Under the pieces are notes generated by a model. That model worked only from the letters and a program-made list of their open reading frames with translations, was not told the origin of the DNA and did not search any database. A stretch of DNA of 57,551 bases from a virus: the IMG/VR virus record IMGVR_UViG_3300020198_000019, positions 1 to 57,551 of that record; one strand, 5' to 3'. Made by a program: the position numbers and the translations under genes. Within the stretch, counting starts at the first letter, position 1; each line of letters opens with the position of its first letter. This document shows, in pieces, positions 1-7,505 of the stretch.

Positions 1-19
1 TTATTGGGGGGGGGCGGTC

Positions 20-1528
20 ATGGCAGCGTACATTTATGCACGGGTGTCGACAGTGGAGCAGGTTGTTGGGGGGTGCAGCATCGAAGGACAGGTGAGATCC
101 TGTCGACTGTACTGCGAGGCCAACGGGCTTGTGTTGGGTGCGGCTACCAATTGCGACAAAGCCGGCGTGATTCTGGACGGCGGTCGCAGCGCGTTTTCGA
201 AACCGTTTGCCACACGCCCCGGCGCAATGCTCCTCGCGGGAGCCTTGCAGCAGGGAGATACCGTTGTCGTGACCAGTTTGACGCGGCTGTTCCGCCGAGT
301 CGCCGAAGCCGCCACGATAATGGAGCGGTGGGTTCAGATTGGCGTAAGCGTGACGTTTGTCGACTACCCGTCGCTTAGTTTCGATTCGGCGAACGGGCGG
401 TGTTTGGTGTACTGCATGGCCGCCGTGGCTCAGCTCAAGAGCGAGTTGATCGCAGCGAGGGTCCGCGAAGGACGCGCGCGCAAGAAAGGTCTTCCAGCAG
501 AACCGAACAGACCGGCTAAGCCGGCCAAGGTTTTGCTTCCGGCAGCGCAGCAGCCTATTGCCGAAGTGATTCGGCGTATGGCTGAAAAGCGGCCCTCTTC
601 CCGATCCGGGCGGGTGTGCGTTTACGCCAGAGTTTCGACCGACGAGCAGTCTGTAGACACACAACTTGCCATTTTGAGGCAGGCGTACCCGGGCGCTGTT
701 GAGTATGTTGACCACGGGGTCAGTGCGTGGAAGACCTCTTTGCCGGACAGGCCCGAGGGTGGGCGAATGCTGAGAGAGCTGCAACCCGGAGACACGATTG
801 TTGTTCTGCGACCAGACCGGGTATTCCGGTCCCTGAAGGACGCTGCGACCCAGATCGACGCGATTCAAAAAGTTGGGGCGTTTTTGCACATTCACGAGGG
901 TGGAATAAAATCCGACGAGCTGTTTGGTCGGCTGCTGCTGGGTATGTTGTCGGCGTTTGCTCAGCTTGAAAGCGAGGAGACCAGCAGGGCGACAAAGCAC
1001 GCGATGGCGATCGCCTGCGGAACAAACGACGCCGCGTTGCAGGCCCGTCTTCCGAAACCGCTGCTTCGAGACGTGCCGCCGAAAACAAAACACTACGTTT
1101 TTGACGATGTGTTTGATTCAGGAGAGCGACAGCAAATGTGGCTGACAGTTCACCTGACCAAAGCAAACTATTGCAGTTTGGGTGTTTGTATTTTGGATGC
1201 CACAAACAGGAGTTTGTACGAGAAAGGGCTCCCGCCACTGACATCGCAATCGATGGACATGCGGGACTACCGGCAGGCTTTGCGGGAGGTCGGTACAAAA
1301 AAAGCAAAGGCGTTGATACCCAAGATCGAAAACTACGCCCGCGTAGCCTCACCTGTCGGGTCTTCGCAAAACTTCCCGAAGGCGGAAAAACGGTACGAGC
1401 ATTTCATGCGGGTGTTTGGTGAACTCCCTCGAGAGCAACGGGACCTGCGGCTACTCACAATGATGCAGAGCCCGAAAGCTGTCGCCGCGTTCGCGGATGC
1501 AACCAAGCGAGCAGTCGAGACAGTTTGA
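20..1528 (+). CDS. Tandem-domain serine recombinase
   Basis: A 502-aa protein carrying two resolvase/invertase catalytic domains in one chain. Domain 1 (about residues 3-155) has YARVSTVEQ with the presumptive nucleophile Ser, then GDTVVV followed by LTRLFR, and the long helix LVYCMAAVAQLKSE. Domain 2 (about 198-335) has YARVSTDEQ, GDTIVVLRPDRVFR and LLLGMLSAFAQLESEE. Domain 2 keeps the full Arg/Ser/Asp-Arg..Arg set; domain 1 has Thr where the Asp of the D-R-x-x-R motif normally lies. The last ~165 residues match no DNA-binding domain I recognise. Known members carry one catalytic domain and act as dimers and tetramers, so this chain could be a built-in dimer (inference). The start is ATG behind a G-rich tract. 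The 3' end overlaps an antisense small gene by 74 nt. Likely roles are integration, resolution or inversion. Confidence 0.85.
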   Translation: MAAYIYARVSTVEQVVGGCSIEGQVRSCRLYCEANGLVLGAATNCDKAGVILDGGRSAFSKPFATRPGAMLLAGALQQGDTVVVTSLTRLFRRVAEAATIMERWVQIGVSVTFVDYPSLSFDSANGRCLVYCMAAVAQLKSELIAARVREGRARKKGLPAEPNRPAKPAKVLLPAAQQPIAEVIRRMAEKRPSSRSGRVCVYARVSTDEQSVDTQLAILRQAYPGAVEYVDHGVSAWKTSLPDRPEGGRMLRELQPGDTIVVLRPDRVFRSLKDAATQIDAIQKVGAFLHIHEGGIKSDELFGRLLLGMLSAFAQLESEETSRATKHAMAIACGTNDAALQARLPKPLLRDVPPKTKHYVFDDVFDSGERQQMWLTVHLTKANYCSLGVCILDATNRSLYEKGLPPLTSQSMDMRDYRQALREVGTKKAKALIPKIENYARVASPVGSSQNFPKAEKRYEHFMRVFGELPREQRDLRLLTMMQSPKAVAAFADATKRAVETV

Positions 1529-1688
1529 CGTACTTCCGTCCGCCGATCTCAACTCGCGATAAGCGATCGCCGTTTCTCCCGCGAGTGCTCCACTTTCGGA
1601 CAGTGCTGACGTCCAAAGTCAAGCCGTAACGGGTCTGGACAAACGCCACGATTTCTTTGGCGCTGAGGAGTTGCTCCGGAGTTTGCAT
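1455..1688 (-). CDS. Small helix-turn-helix protein, DUF1580/excisionase-like
   Basis: A 77-aa protein whose core (STVRKWSTRGRNGDRL, then VEIGGRKYVKLSRLLAWL) resembles DUF1580 and MerR/excisionase-type winged helices: a recognition helix, a basic wing, then a helix that reads the inserted residue. DUF1580 is known to me mainly from Planctomycetota. I chose the ATG at 1688; an upstream TTG at 1712 would add eight residues. It lies tail-to-tail with the recombinase and overlaps its last 74 nt, the position expected of a recombination directionality factor or a local repressor. That role is inferred from position and fold only. Confidence 0.6.
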   Translation of the reverse strand: MQTPEQLLSAKEIVAFVQTRYGLTLDVSTVRKWSTRGRNGDRLSRVEIGGRKYVKLSRLLAWLHPRTRRQLSGSASL

Positions 1689-1720
1689 CGAGGGGGGCCT
1701 TATAGAGGACAAACGGGAAT

Positions 1721-1731
1721 GTTGGTAGAAT
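1721..1731 (+). promoter_or_regulatory. Weak candidate -10 element for the structural operon
   Basis: GTTGGTAGAAT ends at 1731 and resembles GGTTGGTACACT, the -10 region of the better candidate at 21950-21978. No convincing -35 hexamer lies 16-18 bp upstream. The proposal rests on position (83 nt before the scaffold start) and on the shared TTGGTA core. Confidence 0.25.
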
Positions 1732-1768
1732 AGCGATTTGCCGGTATTGCTGTCCAGCCGAGGGTAAT

Positions 1769-1809
1769 GGAGGATTATGAAAATCCTCCCCCCTATTCTG
1801 GAGCAGTAA
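1769..1809 (+). promoter_or_regulatory. Hairpin and ten-codon leader ORF before the capsid operon
   Basis: Positions 1769-1776 and 1782-1789 form a perfect 8-bp inverted repeat (GGAGGATT / AATCCTCC) around a five-base loop. The left arm holds a GGAGG, and an ATG at 1777 opens a ten-codon frame (MKILPPILEQ) that stops at 1807-1809, four bases before the scaffold gene. The scaffold's own ribosome-binding site (GGAG, 1800-1803) lies inside this frame, so translation of the leader could affect it. The GGAGG-to-ATG gap is only 3 nt, which argues for weak translation. There is no T-run, so this is not an ordinary terminator. Confidence 0.4.
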
Positions 1810-1813
1810 AACC

Positions 1814-2860
1814 ATGTCTACATCATCAGCCTTCCCAACCTTTACCGACCTCGCGGCTGCTCAGAGCGCTCCGGGGGGAGCAACGCCATCGGCACAGCCG
1901 GCTGCTTCGGTTGTGCCGGTGGCTGCCCCGGCGGTGACCGCAACACCCGTCGCTGCCGTAGCCCCTCCGCAGATACCCCCGCCAGCAGCGGTGTCGACAA
2001 ACGCAATGATTCGACGCCTCGAAGCAAGCGGTACTCTTAACCCCGGTCACGGTTTTACTGACGACATGCAGGTCTTGGAGTACTTGGCAGTTCAGCAGCA
2101 GCCTGCGCAAGAACCGACTTCTCCTGCCGCACAGCCGCCGCAGCCGGCCACTGGCGGTATGCCAGCCCCGTCCCACAGTGAACTTGCTGCGGCGGCGGCG
2201 GCTTTGCAACAGTCCGGGATGCTGACCTTTGAAGCCGGAACAGGGGTGTGGAAAGCTGTCAGCCCGTTGGCCGCCACCGTCGCCAACGCTATGAACGAAA
2301 ACGTTGCCCGTCAGCGGGCAGTGATGACCGAGCTTTCGGACCCGCAGGCATTTATCCGTAACTACGGCGCGGATGCTTTTTCTGAGTTTATCGCTCCGTT
2401 GCAAACGCAGATTCAACAGCTTACGGATGCTCTGCAGCAACAGCGTCAGATGCTTGCGGCTAATGCTCCGGACCCCGGAAAAGAATTTGTTGCCGCAAAC
2501 TCTGCGGCCTTAAAAAACCCTGACGGCAGCCTTACTGCGGCAGGCCAGGCCTATTCGCAAGCGTGGGACGCGGCAGCACGAGCCGGCGTACGCAATCGAG
2601 AGGCAGCCCACGATCTGGCGTTTATGGCCGCTCGCCCGTTGATGCCTACGCCAGCAGCCCAAACCGTCCCGGCGGCACCGTCAAAACAGACGTTGCCGTG
2701 GTCCTCCACAATACCGACAACCGCAGTCAACCCTACGTTCTCAGCTCCCGGCCCCCTTACGACGTCCGGTCCGGCTCCACTCGGCGTACCGGTCAACAAC
2801 GCTGGATTTCCCGATTTTACCGCAATGGCGGCACAACGTGCTGCCGGCACCACTTCGTGA
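1814..2860 (+). CDS. Putative capsid scaffolding protein
   Basis: 348 aa, very rich in Ala, Pro and Gln, with a disordered N-terminal ~60 residues and a helical, Gln-rich segment near residues 195-215 (LQTQIQQLTDALQQQRQMLA) that could form a coiled coil. Composition, length and placement 14 nt before the major capsid gene fit a scaffold that nucleates procapsid assembly and is then lost. No sequence motif proves this. The start has GGAG ten bases upstream, inside the preceding leader ORF. An internal virion protein is the main alternative. Confidence 0.6.
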   Translation: MSTSSAFPTFTDLAAAQSAPGGATPSAQPAASVVPVAAPAVTATPVAAVAPPQIPPPAAVSTNAMIRRLEASGTLNPGHGFTDDMQVLEYLAVQQQPAQEPTSPAAQPPQPATGGMPAPSHSELAAAAAALQQSGMLTFEAGTGVWKAVSPLAATVANAMNENVARQRAVMTELSDPQAFIRNYGADAFSEFIAPLQTQIQQLTDALQQQRQMLAANAPDPGKEFVAANSAALKNPDGSLTAAGQAYSQAWDAAARAGVRNREAAHDLAFMAARPLMPTPAAQTVPAAPSKQTLPWSSTIPTTAVNPTFSAPGPLTTSGPAPLGVPVNNAGFPDFTAMAAQRAAGTTS

Positions 2861-2874
2861 CGAGGATTTAGACC

Positions 2875-4020
2875 ATGGTAGCTCTTGTTCCGCAAAACGT
2901 CGCAGGACACGTCAATCTTGTCAGAGACCTCGCGCCGAGTTACTGGAAAGGTGTTTCGGACCTGACAGTTCGAAACTTTCTGACCATGTACAACTTGCGG
3001 CGGTTTGGGCGGTTGACGTTTAACGCCCGGGGCCATACTCAGGTATGGAATGCGAGGATCAAACAGCCGAGCGTTTCTCCGGCAGTTGAGGGGCAACCGC
3101 TGCAGTTCGTGAATTTTGATACCGATATTCAGTATTTCATCGGGATCAAGGGCTATCGCGGTTCGGACTTCATGGGTGAACTCGAATACCTGCAGCGTGA
3201 CGGTGCGGGCGACATCGCCATTACTGATCGGTATCAGAGAAAAAGCCAAGAGCTGGCGCAGGCTATGACAGAGCGCATCCAAAAGGCGTTCTGGTGCAAC
3301 GGCAACGACGCAGCATTCGCCAACGACCTTGCTGGGATCAATACCGCCCTGGCCTATGACGACGCGACTCTCACCTCAGCAGACAAGGTCGCAAAGCCAA
3401 CGGGTACGTACTGCGGGCAGACGACCACCCTCGGCGGGCTCGGCGGAACTTGGTCCGCCACGGCGGGAGAAACCAAACCGAATGCCTCTCTTGCCAACGA
3501 CTGGCCATTCGGGCAGGGCTCTCCGGAGTACGACGGGACGTCCCCCTTGATCGTGAACTACGGGCCAAATATCTGGGGCAACGGCGGCACAGGTTTCAGC
3601 AAGAATATCATCTCTGCTGCCTCCTTCGCTATGACGGCTATGCTGCACCGCGGCGGGCAGTCAATGGTCGGTGCGCCTCCGCAGGTCGCGATTGCGTCCA
3701 ACCTGTTCCCGTCCTTCAAGGACAGTTTCCGAGCCAACAACCGCCAGATCATGCCGTGGAAGGACGGAGACTTGGGGTATCCCGGCGAAACGCTGATGGT
3801 CGACGGCGCCGTGTATTCCATGGATTACGCGATCCCGCAGTCTCAGGCTTACATGTACCTGCCCCAGTTCCTTGAAGCGTTCTTCCTGCACAACGACATC
3901 TACGGCCCAATTGGGCCAGAATGGTCAACCAGCCACACTGGATACTTGTACTACATCAGCACCTACGGAAACTTCAAGTTCCTGCCGAAGTACCTGTGTC
4001 GGTTCGTTAGCAAGACCTGA
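2875..4020 (+). CDS. Major capsid protein
   Basis: 381 aa. Size, position directly after the scaffold and before a decoration-like gene, and content fit an HK97-fold capsid subunit: a helical, basic N-terminus (VRNFLTMYNLRRFGRL), a helical spine with QELAQAMTERIQKAFW near residue 130, and an aromatic- and Gly-rich C-terminal half. GAGG lies nine bases before the ATG. It should be the most abundant virion protein. I saw no separate prohead protease nearby; the zincin at 5403-7505 is the only peptidase candidate among the head genes. Confidence 0.75.
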   Translation: MVALVPQNVAGHVNLVRDLAPSYWKGVSDLTVRNFLTMYNLRRFGRLTFNARGHTQVWNARIKQPSVSPAVEGQPLQFVNFDTDIQYFIGIKGYRGSDFMGELEYLQRDGAGDIAITDRYQRKSQELAQAMTERIQKAFWCNGNDAAFANDLAGINTALAYDDATLTSADKVAKPTGTYCGQTTTLGGLGGTWSATAGETKPNASLANDWPFGQGSPEYDGTSPLIVNYGPNIWGNGGTGFSKNIISAASFAMTAMLHRGGQSMVGAPPQVAIASNLFPSFKDSFRANNRQIMPWKDGDLGYPGETLMVDGAVYSMDYAIPQSQAYMYLPQFLEAFFLHNDIYGPIGPEWSTSHTGYLYYISTYGNFKFLPKYLCRFVSKT

Positions 4021-4079
4021 TTTGTTTCCGGTTTTTACCCTCCGATATTCGTCTGATCACATTTTTGAGGATGTAGTGT

Positions 4080-4610
4080 ATGGCCGGAAATACTATTTCG
4101 ATGCGGTTGGGTGGGGTCAATGTTGTTGACGACCCGGCATTCCTCGGGCAAGGTGCCAAATTTCAGGATATTGACTACACGAATCCGGAAAACCCGGTGC
4201 TCCTGTCGCAGCAGGAGGTGTGTGCGGTCCTCGTGAAGAACGACTCGGGGGCCACGTTGGCCGCGGGTGCCGGGCTTCGCATGAAGGCTGCGGATACCAC
4301 CATGACATTGGTTGGCGGACTGTGCGGGGCCAATCAAGCCCTGCACGGAGTTGTTGACCCGTGGATCTCTGCGCCCGTACCCGTTGGCGGGTTTTTCTGG
4401 ATGATCGTGGAAGGCCCCACCTTGGTTCTTGCCGGGGTCGGCGGGTTGACTCCAGGTGCTTTGTTGCAGACGGCGGTGAACGGGACGTTTATCGCAGGTA
4501 CGGAAGGCACCAACCCTGTCGGCCACAGCGGATATTCGTCGGCAACGACTGCGGCAACGGCCCGTGGACGTGCGTACGTCCGAACGCCGCTCAGCCCGCT
4601 CGATTGTTGA
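4080..4610 (+). CDS. Capsid decoration / head-stabilising protein (putative)
   Basis: 176 aa, Gly- and Val-rich beta protein. The stretch VKNDSGATLAAGAGLRMK followed by GGFFWMIVEGP resembles small phage head proteins that sit on the capsid surface (DUF2190-type layout, judged from memory). It follows the major capsid gene and has GAGG nine bases before its ATG. Decoration or head completion is inferred from position and fold; no catalytic residues are evident. Confidence 0.5.
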   Translation: MAGNTISMRLGGVNVVDDPAFLGQGAKFQDIDYTNPENPVLLSQQEVCAVLVKNDSGATLAAGAGLRMKAADTTMTLVGGLCGANQALHGVVDPWISAPVPVGGFFWMIVEGPTLVLAGVGGLTPGALLQTAVNGTFIAGTEGTNPVGHSGYSSATTAATARGRAYVRTPLSPLDC

Positions 4611-4655
4611 TTGCGGGCCGCAGGTTTTTCCTTTCTTGTTTTTGGAGATCAAATC

Positions 4656-4766
4656 GTGGGAGACACACCGGTACCGCCGACAGGGATTCACGGCGGCAAC
4701 AAGCTGGCAAACGTGAAGCCTGGTAATCCGATCCAAAACCCAATCACACCGATCAGCACAAAGTGA
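4656..4766 (+). CDS. 36-aa microprotein in the head operon
   Basis: A GTG-started frame with a good ribosome-binding site (TTTGGAG ending ten bases upstream). The product is Pro-, Gly- and Asn-rich (begins MGDTPVPPTGIHGG) and has no membrane segment. Its stop overlaps the next start as GTGA, so translation of the two is probably coupled. Function unknown; extended Pro/Gly-rich peptides of this size sometimes act as capsid or connector clamps, which is speculation here. Confidence 0.5.
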   Translation: MGDTPVPPTGIHGGNKLANVKPGNPIQNPITPISTK

Positions 4767-5428
4767 CCCGCGAGGGTGACGTTGCTGTTCGGTTGGCGGG
4801 CGCAAGCCCGCCATCTTTTTTGGCCGACGCAGAGTTTCCCGGGAAACGGGTATGCTGTGTTTGCGGACTGCCTTTCACCCCGCACGCTGGCGAGAGGGTA
4901 TGTATGGCATGTAGCGACGAAGTCGTCCGGACGGCTCAGCAGGTTTTGACGGGCGAAGGCTCGTGGCGACGGGCGCTCCGTGATGTCCGTCAAAAAGGCC
5001 GACCGTTCGTACTGGACGTTGCTGAGACGGTGATGGAAAAACTTGGTGGTCCGGAGAAACTGGCCGAGCGGTTGGCTACCGACTTTATGCGGGCTCGCGG
5101 AGAGGGCCTTAGCCCGGAGCAAGCGGTATTCCACCAGCCTGACGTAAAGGTCCTGAAGGGGTTGTACGAACTTCTCAAGGGCTTGATGGACTCTCGAGAT
5201 GAGCTGGTTGATGACTCGGATCCGTTTGACGGGATGTCCGAGGAGCAGTTGATGCAGGTCGCGTCAAATGCGGCTATGCTGCGTATTGAAAACGACGCCG
5301 GTTTTCGAGACGATGTTTTAGCTACAATCGCACGAGTAGATGCGACTGCTATCACCCGAGCCGCGATTAAGGTGTTGTCCGCCCCAACCGTCGAGGTGAT
5401 ATATGCCCCTCCGCGACCTTTTGTCTAA
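4763..5428 (+). CDS. Zinc-ribbon protein, possible small terminase or head accessory factor
   Basis: 221 aa. A four-cysteine cluster near residues 31-50 (CCVCGLPF, then CMAC) looks like a zinc ribbon. The rest is helical and charged, with an acidic central stretch (RDELVDDSDPFDGMSEEQL). It starts at GTG overlapping the preceding stop and ends 26 nt inside the next gene. No other small-terminase candidate lies upstream of the large terminase, so a DNA-recognition role in packaging is possible, but the sequence does not show a typical TerS helix-turn-helix. Confidence 0.4.
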   Translation: MTREGDVAVRLAGASPPSFLADAEFPGKRVCCVCGLPFTPHAGERVCMACSDEVVRTAQQVLTGEGSWRRALRDVRQKGRPFVLDVAETVMEKLGGPEKLAERLATDFMRARGEGLSPEQAVFHQPDVKVLKGLYELLKGLMDSRDELVDDSDPFDGMSEEQLMQVASNAAMLRIENDAGFRDDVLATIARVDATAITRAAIKVLSAPTVEVIYAPPRPFV

Positions 5429-7505
5429 AGCCCGACCGTACGCGCCGTACGGGGTGTACGGATTGACCGCAGGCACTGTAGCCGGCGCTCCCGGAAGCGA
5501 GTACTACGGGCCGATCTTGGGGGCTGTTGGGAACCTGTTTGACCTGCCGGGCAGCTCAGTACGCGATCTGTTGGCCGGAGAAAACCCTTTTGATCAATGG
5601 GCTTCGCCGTTGTCCGGAGACAACCGGGCTACGGGTCGCGACGTACTTGAACGGTTCGGGATGCGGGCTAACCGAGAGACAGGGATGGCGGGGTGGCTGG
5701 ATGACCCGATGGAAGGCCTGAGAGACTTGGCCGGATTCGGGGTCGAGCTGGCGACCGACCCGTTAAATTTCGCGTCGATGTTCAAGCTCGGAAAGCTGTT
5801 TCGAACAGGTAAGTCCGCCGCGGCGCATAACGCAGCGCTGGACGCCCTGCAGCGAAACCCGGAACGCCAGCGCCTTGGTCAGCAAATGTCTGAGGCGTTC
5901 GGTGAGTCTGGCGACCACACAATGGCCTTGATCGACGCGGCTACGATTCGCCAGGGTCGTGATCCCGGTTTGGTGTACGGCAGTCTTACGGTAAAAAACC
6001 TGGAGCGAGCGGCAACGGGCGTTGCTGCAGCTACGGCGGCGGCTGAGATGATGATGCCAGACTCTCCGGGACCAAACCCGTTGACGCTGAACCAGCCGTC
6101 ACTACCGGACCTATCGCGACCGCTATTCCCGAGACTAATGGAAGACGAGGCTATCGACCTTTTTTCGGGAAATATAACCCATGACCAGTACAACGCGTTG
6201 ATAGACACTCCGGGATATGACAGTTCAATCCCCAGAACCCCCCGGTTAAAAACCCCAAAGTACGTAGATTTTATTGAAAACCTCTGGTCAAAGCGCAGGT
6301 ATGACAGAGAAGAGCTTCCGAACGAAAACTATCGGAGCGCGCATAAGGAGGTTGAAAAAGAAGTCGAGGCTATGGGCTTGGTGCCAGGTAGTGCACAGGC
6401 AGCTCACGCCTATCATGAAAAAATGCAGCCGAAAATAGAAGCTTTGGGTCGTTTGGGTAAAAACCCAACTGACGACGTAACTTCTTTTGTTGGTACCAAT
6501 GTCGGTTCCAGAATTGACATTAAAGAGTTTGCAAGGGGTAACCCGATAGGAACGTTGCATTTTAAGGATGGCCCTGTGCAGTATGTTAGGGCTGTACAGT
6601 TGCTGCCACAACGCGGCAAAGCGCTTGTAGAGTTCGGGCTTGCAAGCAATAATAAGACGCAAATCGCAAACCCTTTAGTCGAACACAAGATTGCGGAAAA
6701 GAATGTCTCTCTGGTAGCTTCTGGAGAAGGGAGCAAAAATTCGTGGGCTGTGATGTCCGGGCAGGTTGGGCCGACCGCCACCCGTGAGCAGGTGCGTGAA
6801 GCGGTCATGCAGGCAATGCAGGATCCTCAGTGGCAGCAGGTTGGGTTCAACCCCGAACGGCACAGCTACTTCTATTTGCAAGGCGACCACCGCACACGTG
6901 TTACCGGTGCCGACGAAGTGCTTCAATACGGCGATTTGGTCTTAGCCAAAAACCCACGTACGGAGATGATGGGTTCGGAAGGTATTCGCCAGAGGCTGCA
7001 AGCGGTGGGGCTGATCCCGGACGACGTCTCCCCGCGGGCTTTGTATCAGCAAGCCGCCGTTGACGGCGACCCCCGCGCTCAGATTCAATTCACTCCGGAG
7101 GGGGCGGTCATCACGCCGTTTGCTCCCGACGCGTCGACAGCTCCGCACGAGGTCGGGCATTACCTCGACAGGCTGTTACGCCCGCGCAGCCAGCGAACCC
7201 GTAATGCTGAAGAGGCTTTTGCCGGAGGCCTCGAAAACTATTTGGCCACTACCCAGACAAGTAGCCCGGGGATGGCCAATGCGATGGGGTATTTCAATCG
7301 CGAGATACCGCGCGTCTACGACCCGCAGTATGGGTTCCGGAATTTACCCGCTCGAGGTGGCGAGGACTACGGCGACTTGTTCGGGATCACCGACACGACG
7401 TCGCCGCTTGACAGGCAGCAAGTGCCTGACTTGGCTACGCCGGCGGGGCAGATGTTGTTGAGGAACATACTTGCCCGGTTCAACCCGTACGGGGGCGTGC
7501 AGTGA
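5403..7505 (+). CDS. Polyvalent virion protein with HEXXH metallopeptidase motif
   Basis: 700 aa. Residues ~41-121 (FDLPGSSVRDLLAGENP ... GMRANRETG ... GLRDLAGF) are about three-quarters identical to residues 44-124 of the 1842-aa protein at 24955. The middle has the phage polyvalent-protein signature GFNPERHSYFY, then GADEVLQYGDLVLAKNP. Near the C-terminus HEVGH (residues 582-586) fits the zincin HEXXH motif, with EEAF some 20 residues later as a possible third ligand. Known zincins use the two His and the Glu to cleave peptides; here the target could be scaffold, host envelope or a co-injected protein. Codons around 6160-6720 look AT-richer than the flanks, suggesting a spliced-in segment. 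GAGGTGAT precedes the ATG. Confidence 0.6.
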   Translation: MPLRDLLSKARPYAPYGVYGLTAGTVAGAPGSEYYGPILGAVGNLFDLPGSSVRDLLAGENPFDQWASPLSGDNRATGRDVLERFGMRANRETGMAGWLDDPMEGLRDLAGFGVELATDPLNFASMFKLGKLFRTGKSAAAHNAALDALQRNPERQRLGQQMSEAFGESGDHTMALIDAATIRQGRDPGLVYGSLTVKNLERAATGVAAATAAAEMMMPDSPGPNPLTLNQPSLPDLSRPLFPRLMEDEAIDLFSGNITHDQYNALIDTPGYDSSIPRTPRLKTPKYVDFIENLWSKRRYDREELPNENYRSAHKEVEKEVEAMGLVPGSAQAAHAYHEKMQPKIEALGRLGKNPTDDVTSFVGTNVGSRIDIKEFARGNPIGTLHFKDGPVQYVRAVQLLPQRGKALVEFGLASNNKTQIANPLVEHKIAEKNVSLVASGEGSKNSWAVMSGQVGPTATREQVREAVMQAMQDPQWQQVGFNPERHSYFYLQGDHRTRVTGADEVLQYGDLVLAKNPRTEMMGSEGIRQRLQAVGLIPDDVSPRALYQQAAVDGDPRAQIQFTPEGAVITPFAPDASTAPHEVGHYLDRLLRPRSQRTRNAEEAFAGGLENYLATTQTSSPGMANAMGYFNREIPRVYDPQYGFRNLPARGGEDYGDLFGITDTTSPLDRQQVPDLATPAGQMLLRNILARFNPYGGVQ

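Noticed and set aside
1-19. Circular closure of the genome at the window ends
   Set aside because: Joining the ends would leave 32 bases between divergent genes and no terminal repeat is seen, so there is no positive evidence that the window is a closed genome.
720-1352. 210-codon minus-strand frame in the recombinase
   Set aside because: Shadow of the recombinase gene: Arg/Ser/Pro-rich translation, no start signal, and the plus frame has conserved motifs throughout.
5403-7505. DarB-like antirestriction identity for the 700-aa protein
   Set aside because: It shares a polyvalent-protein phrase (HSYFY...LAKNP) but lacks helicase and methylase motifs; only the general polyvalent label is supported.
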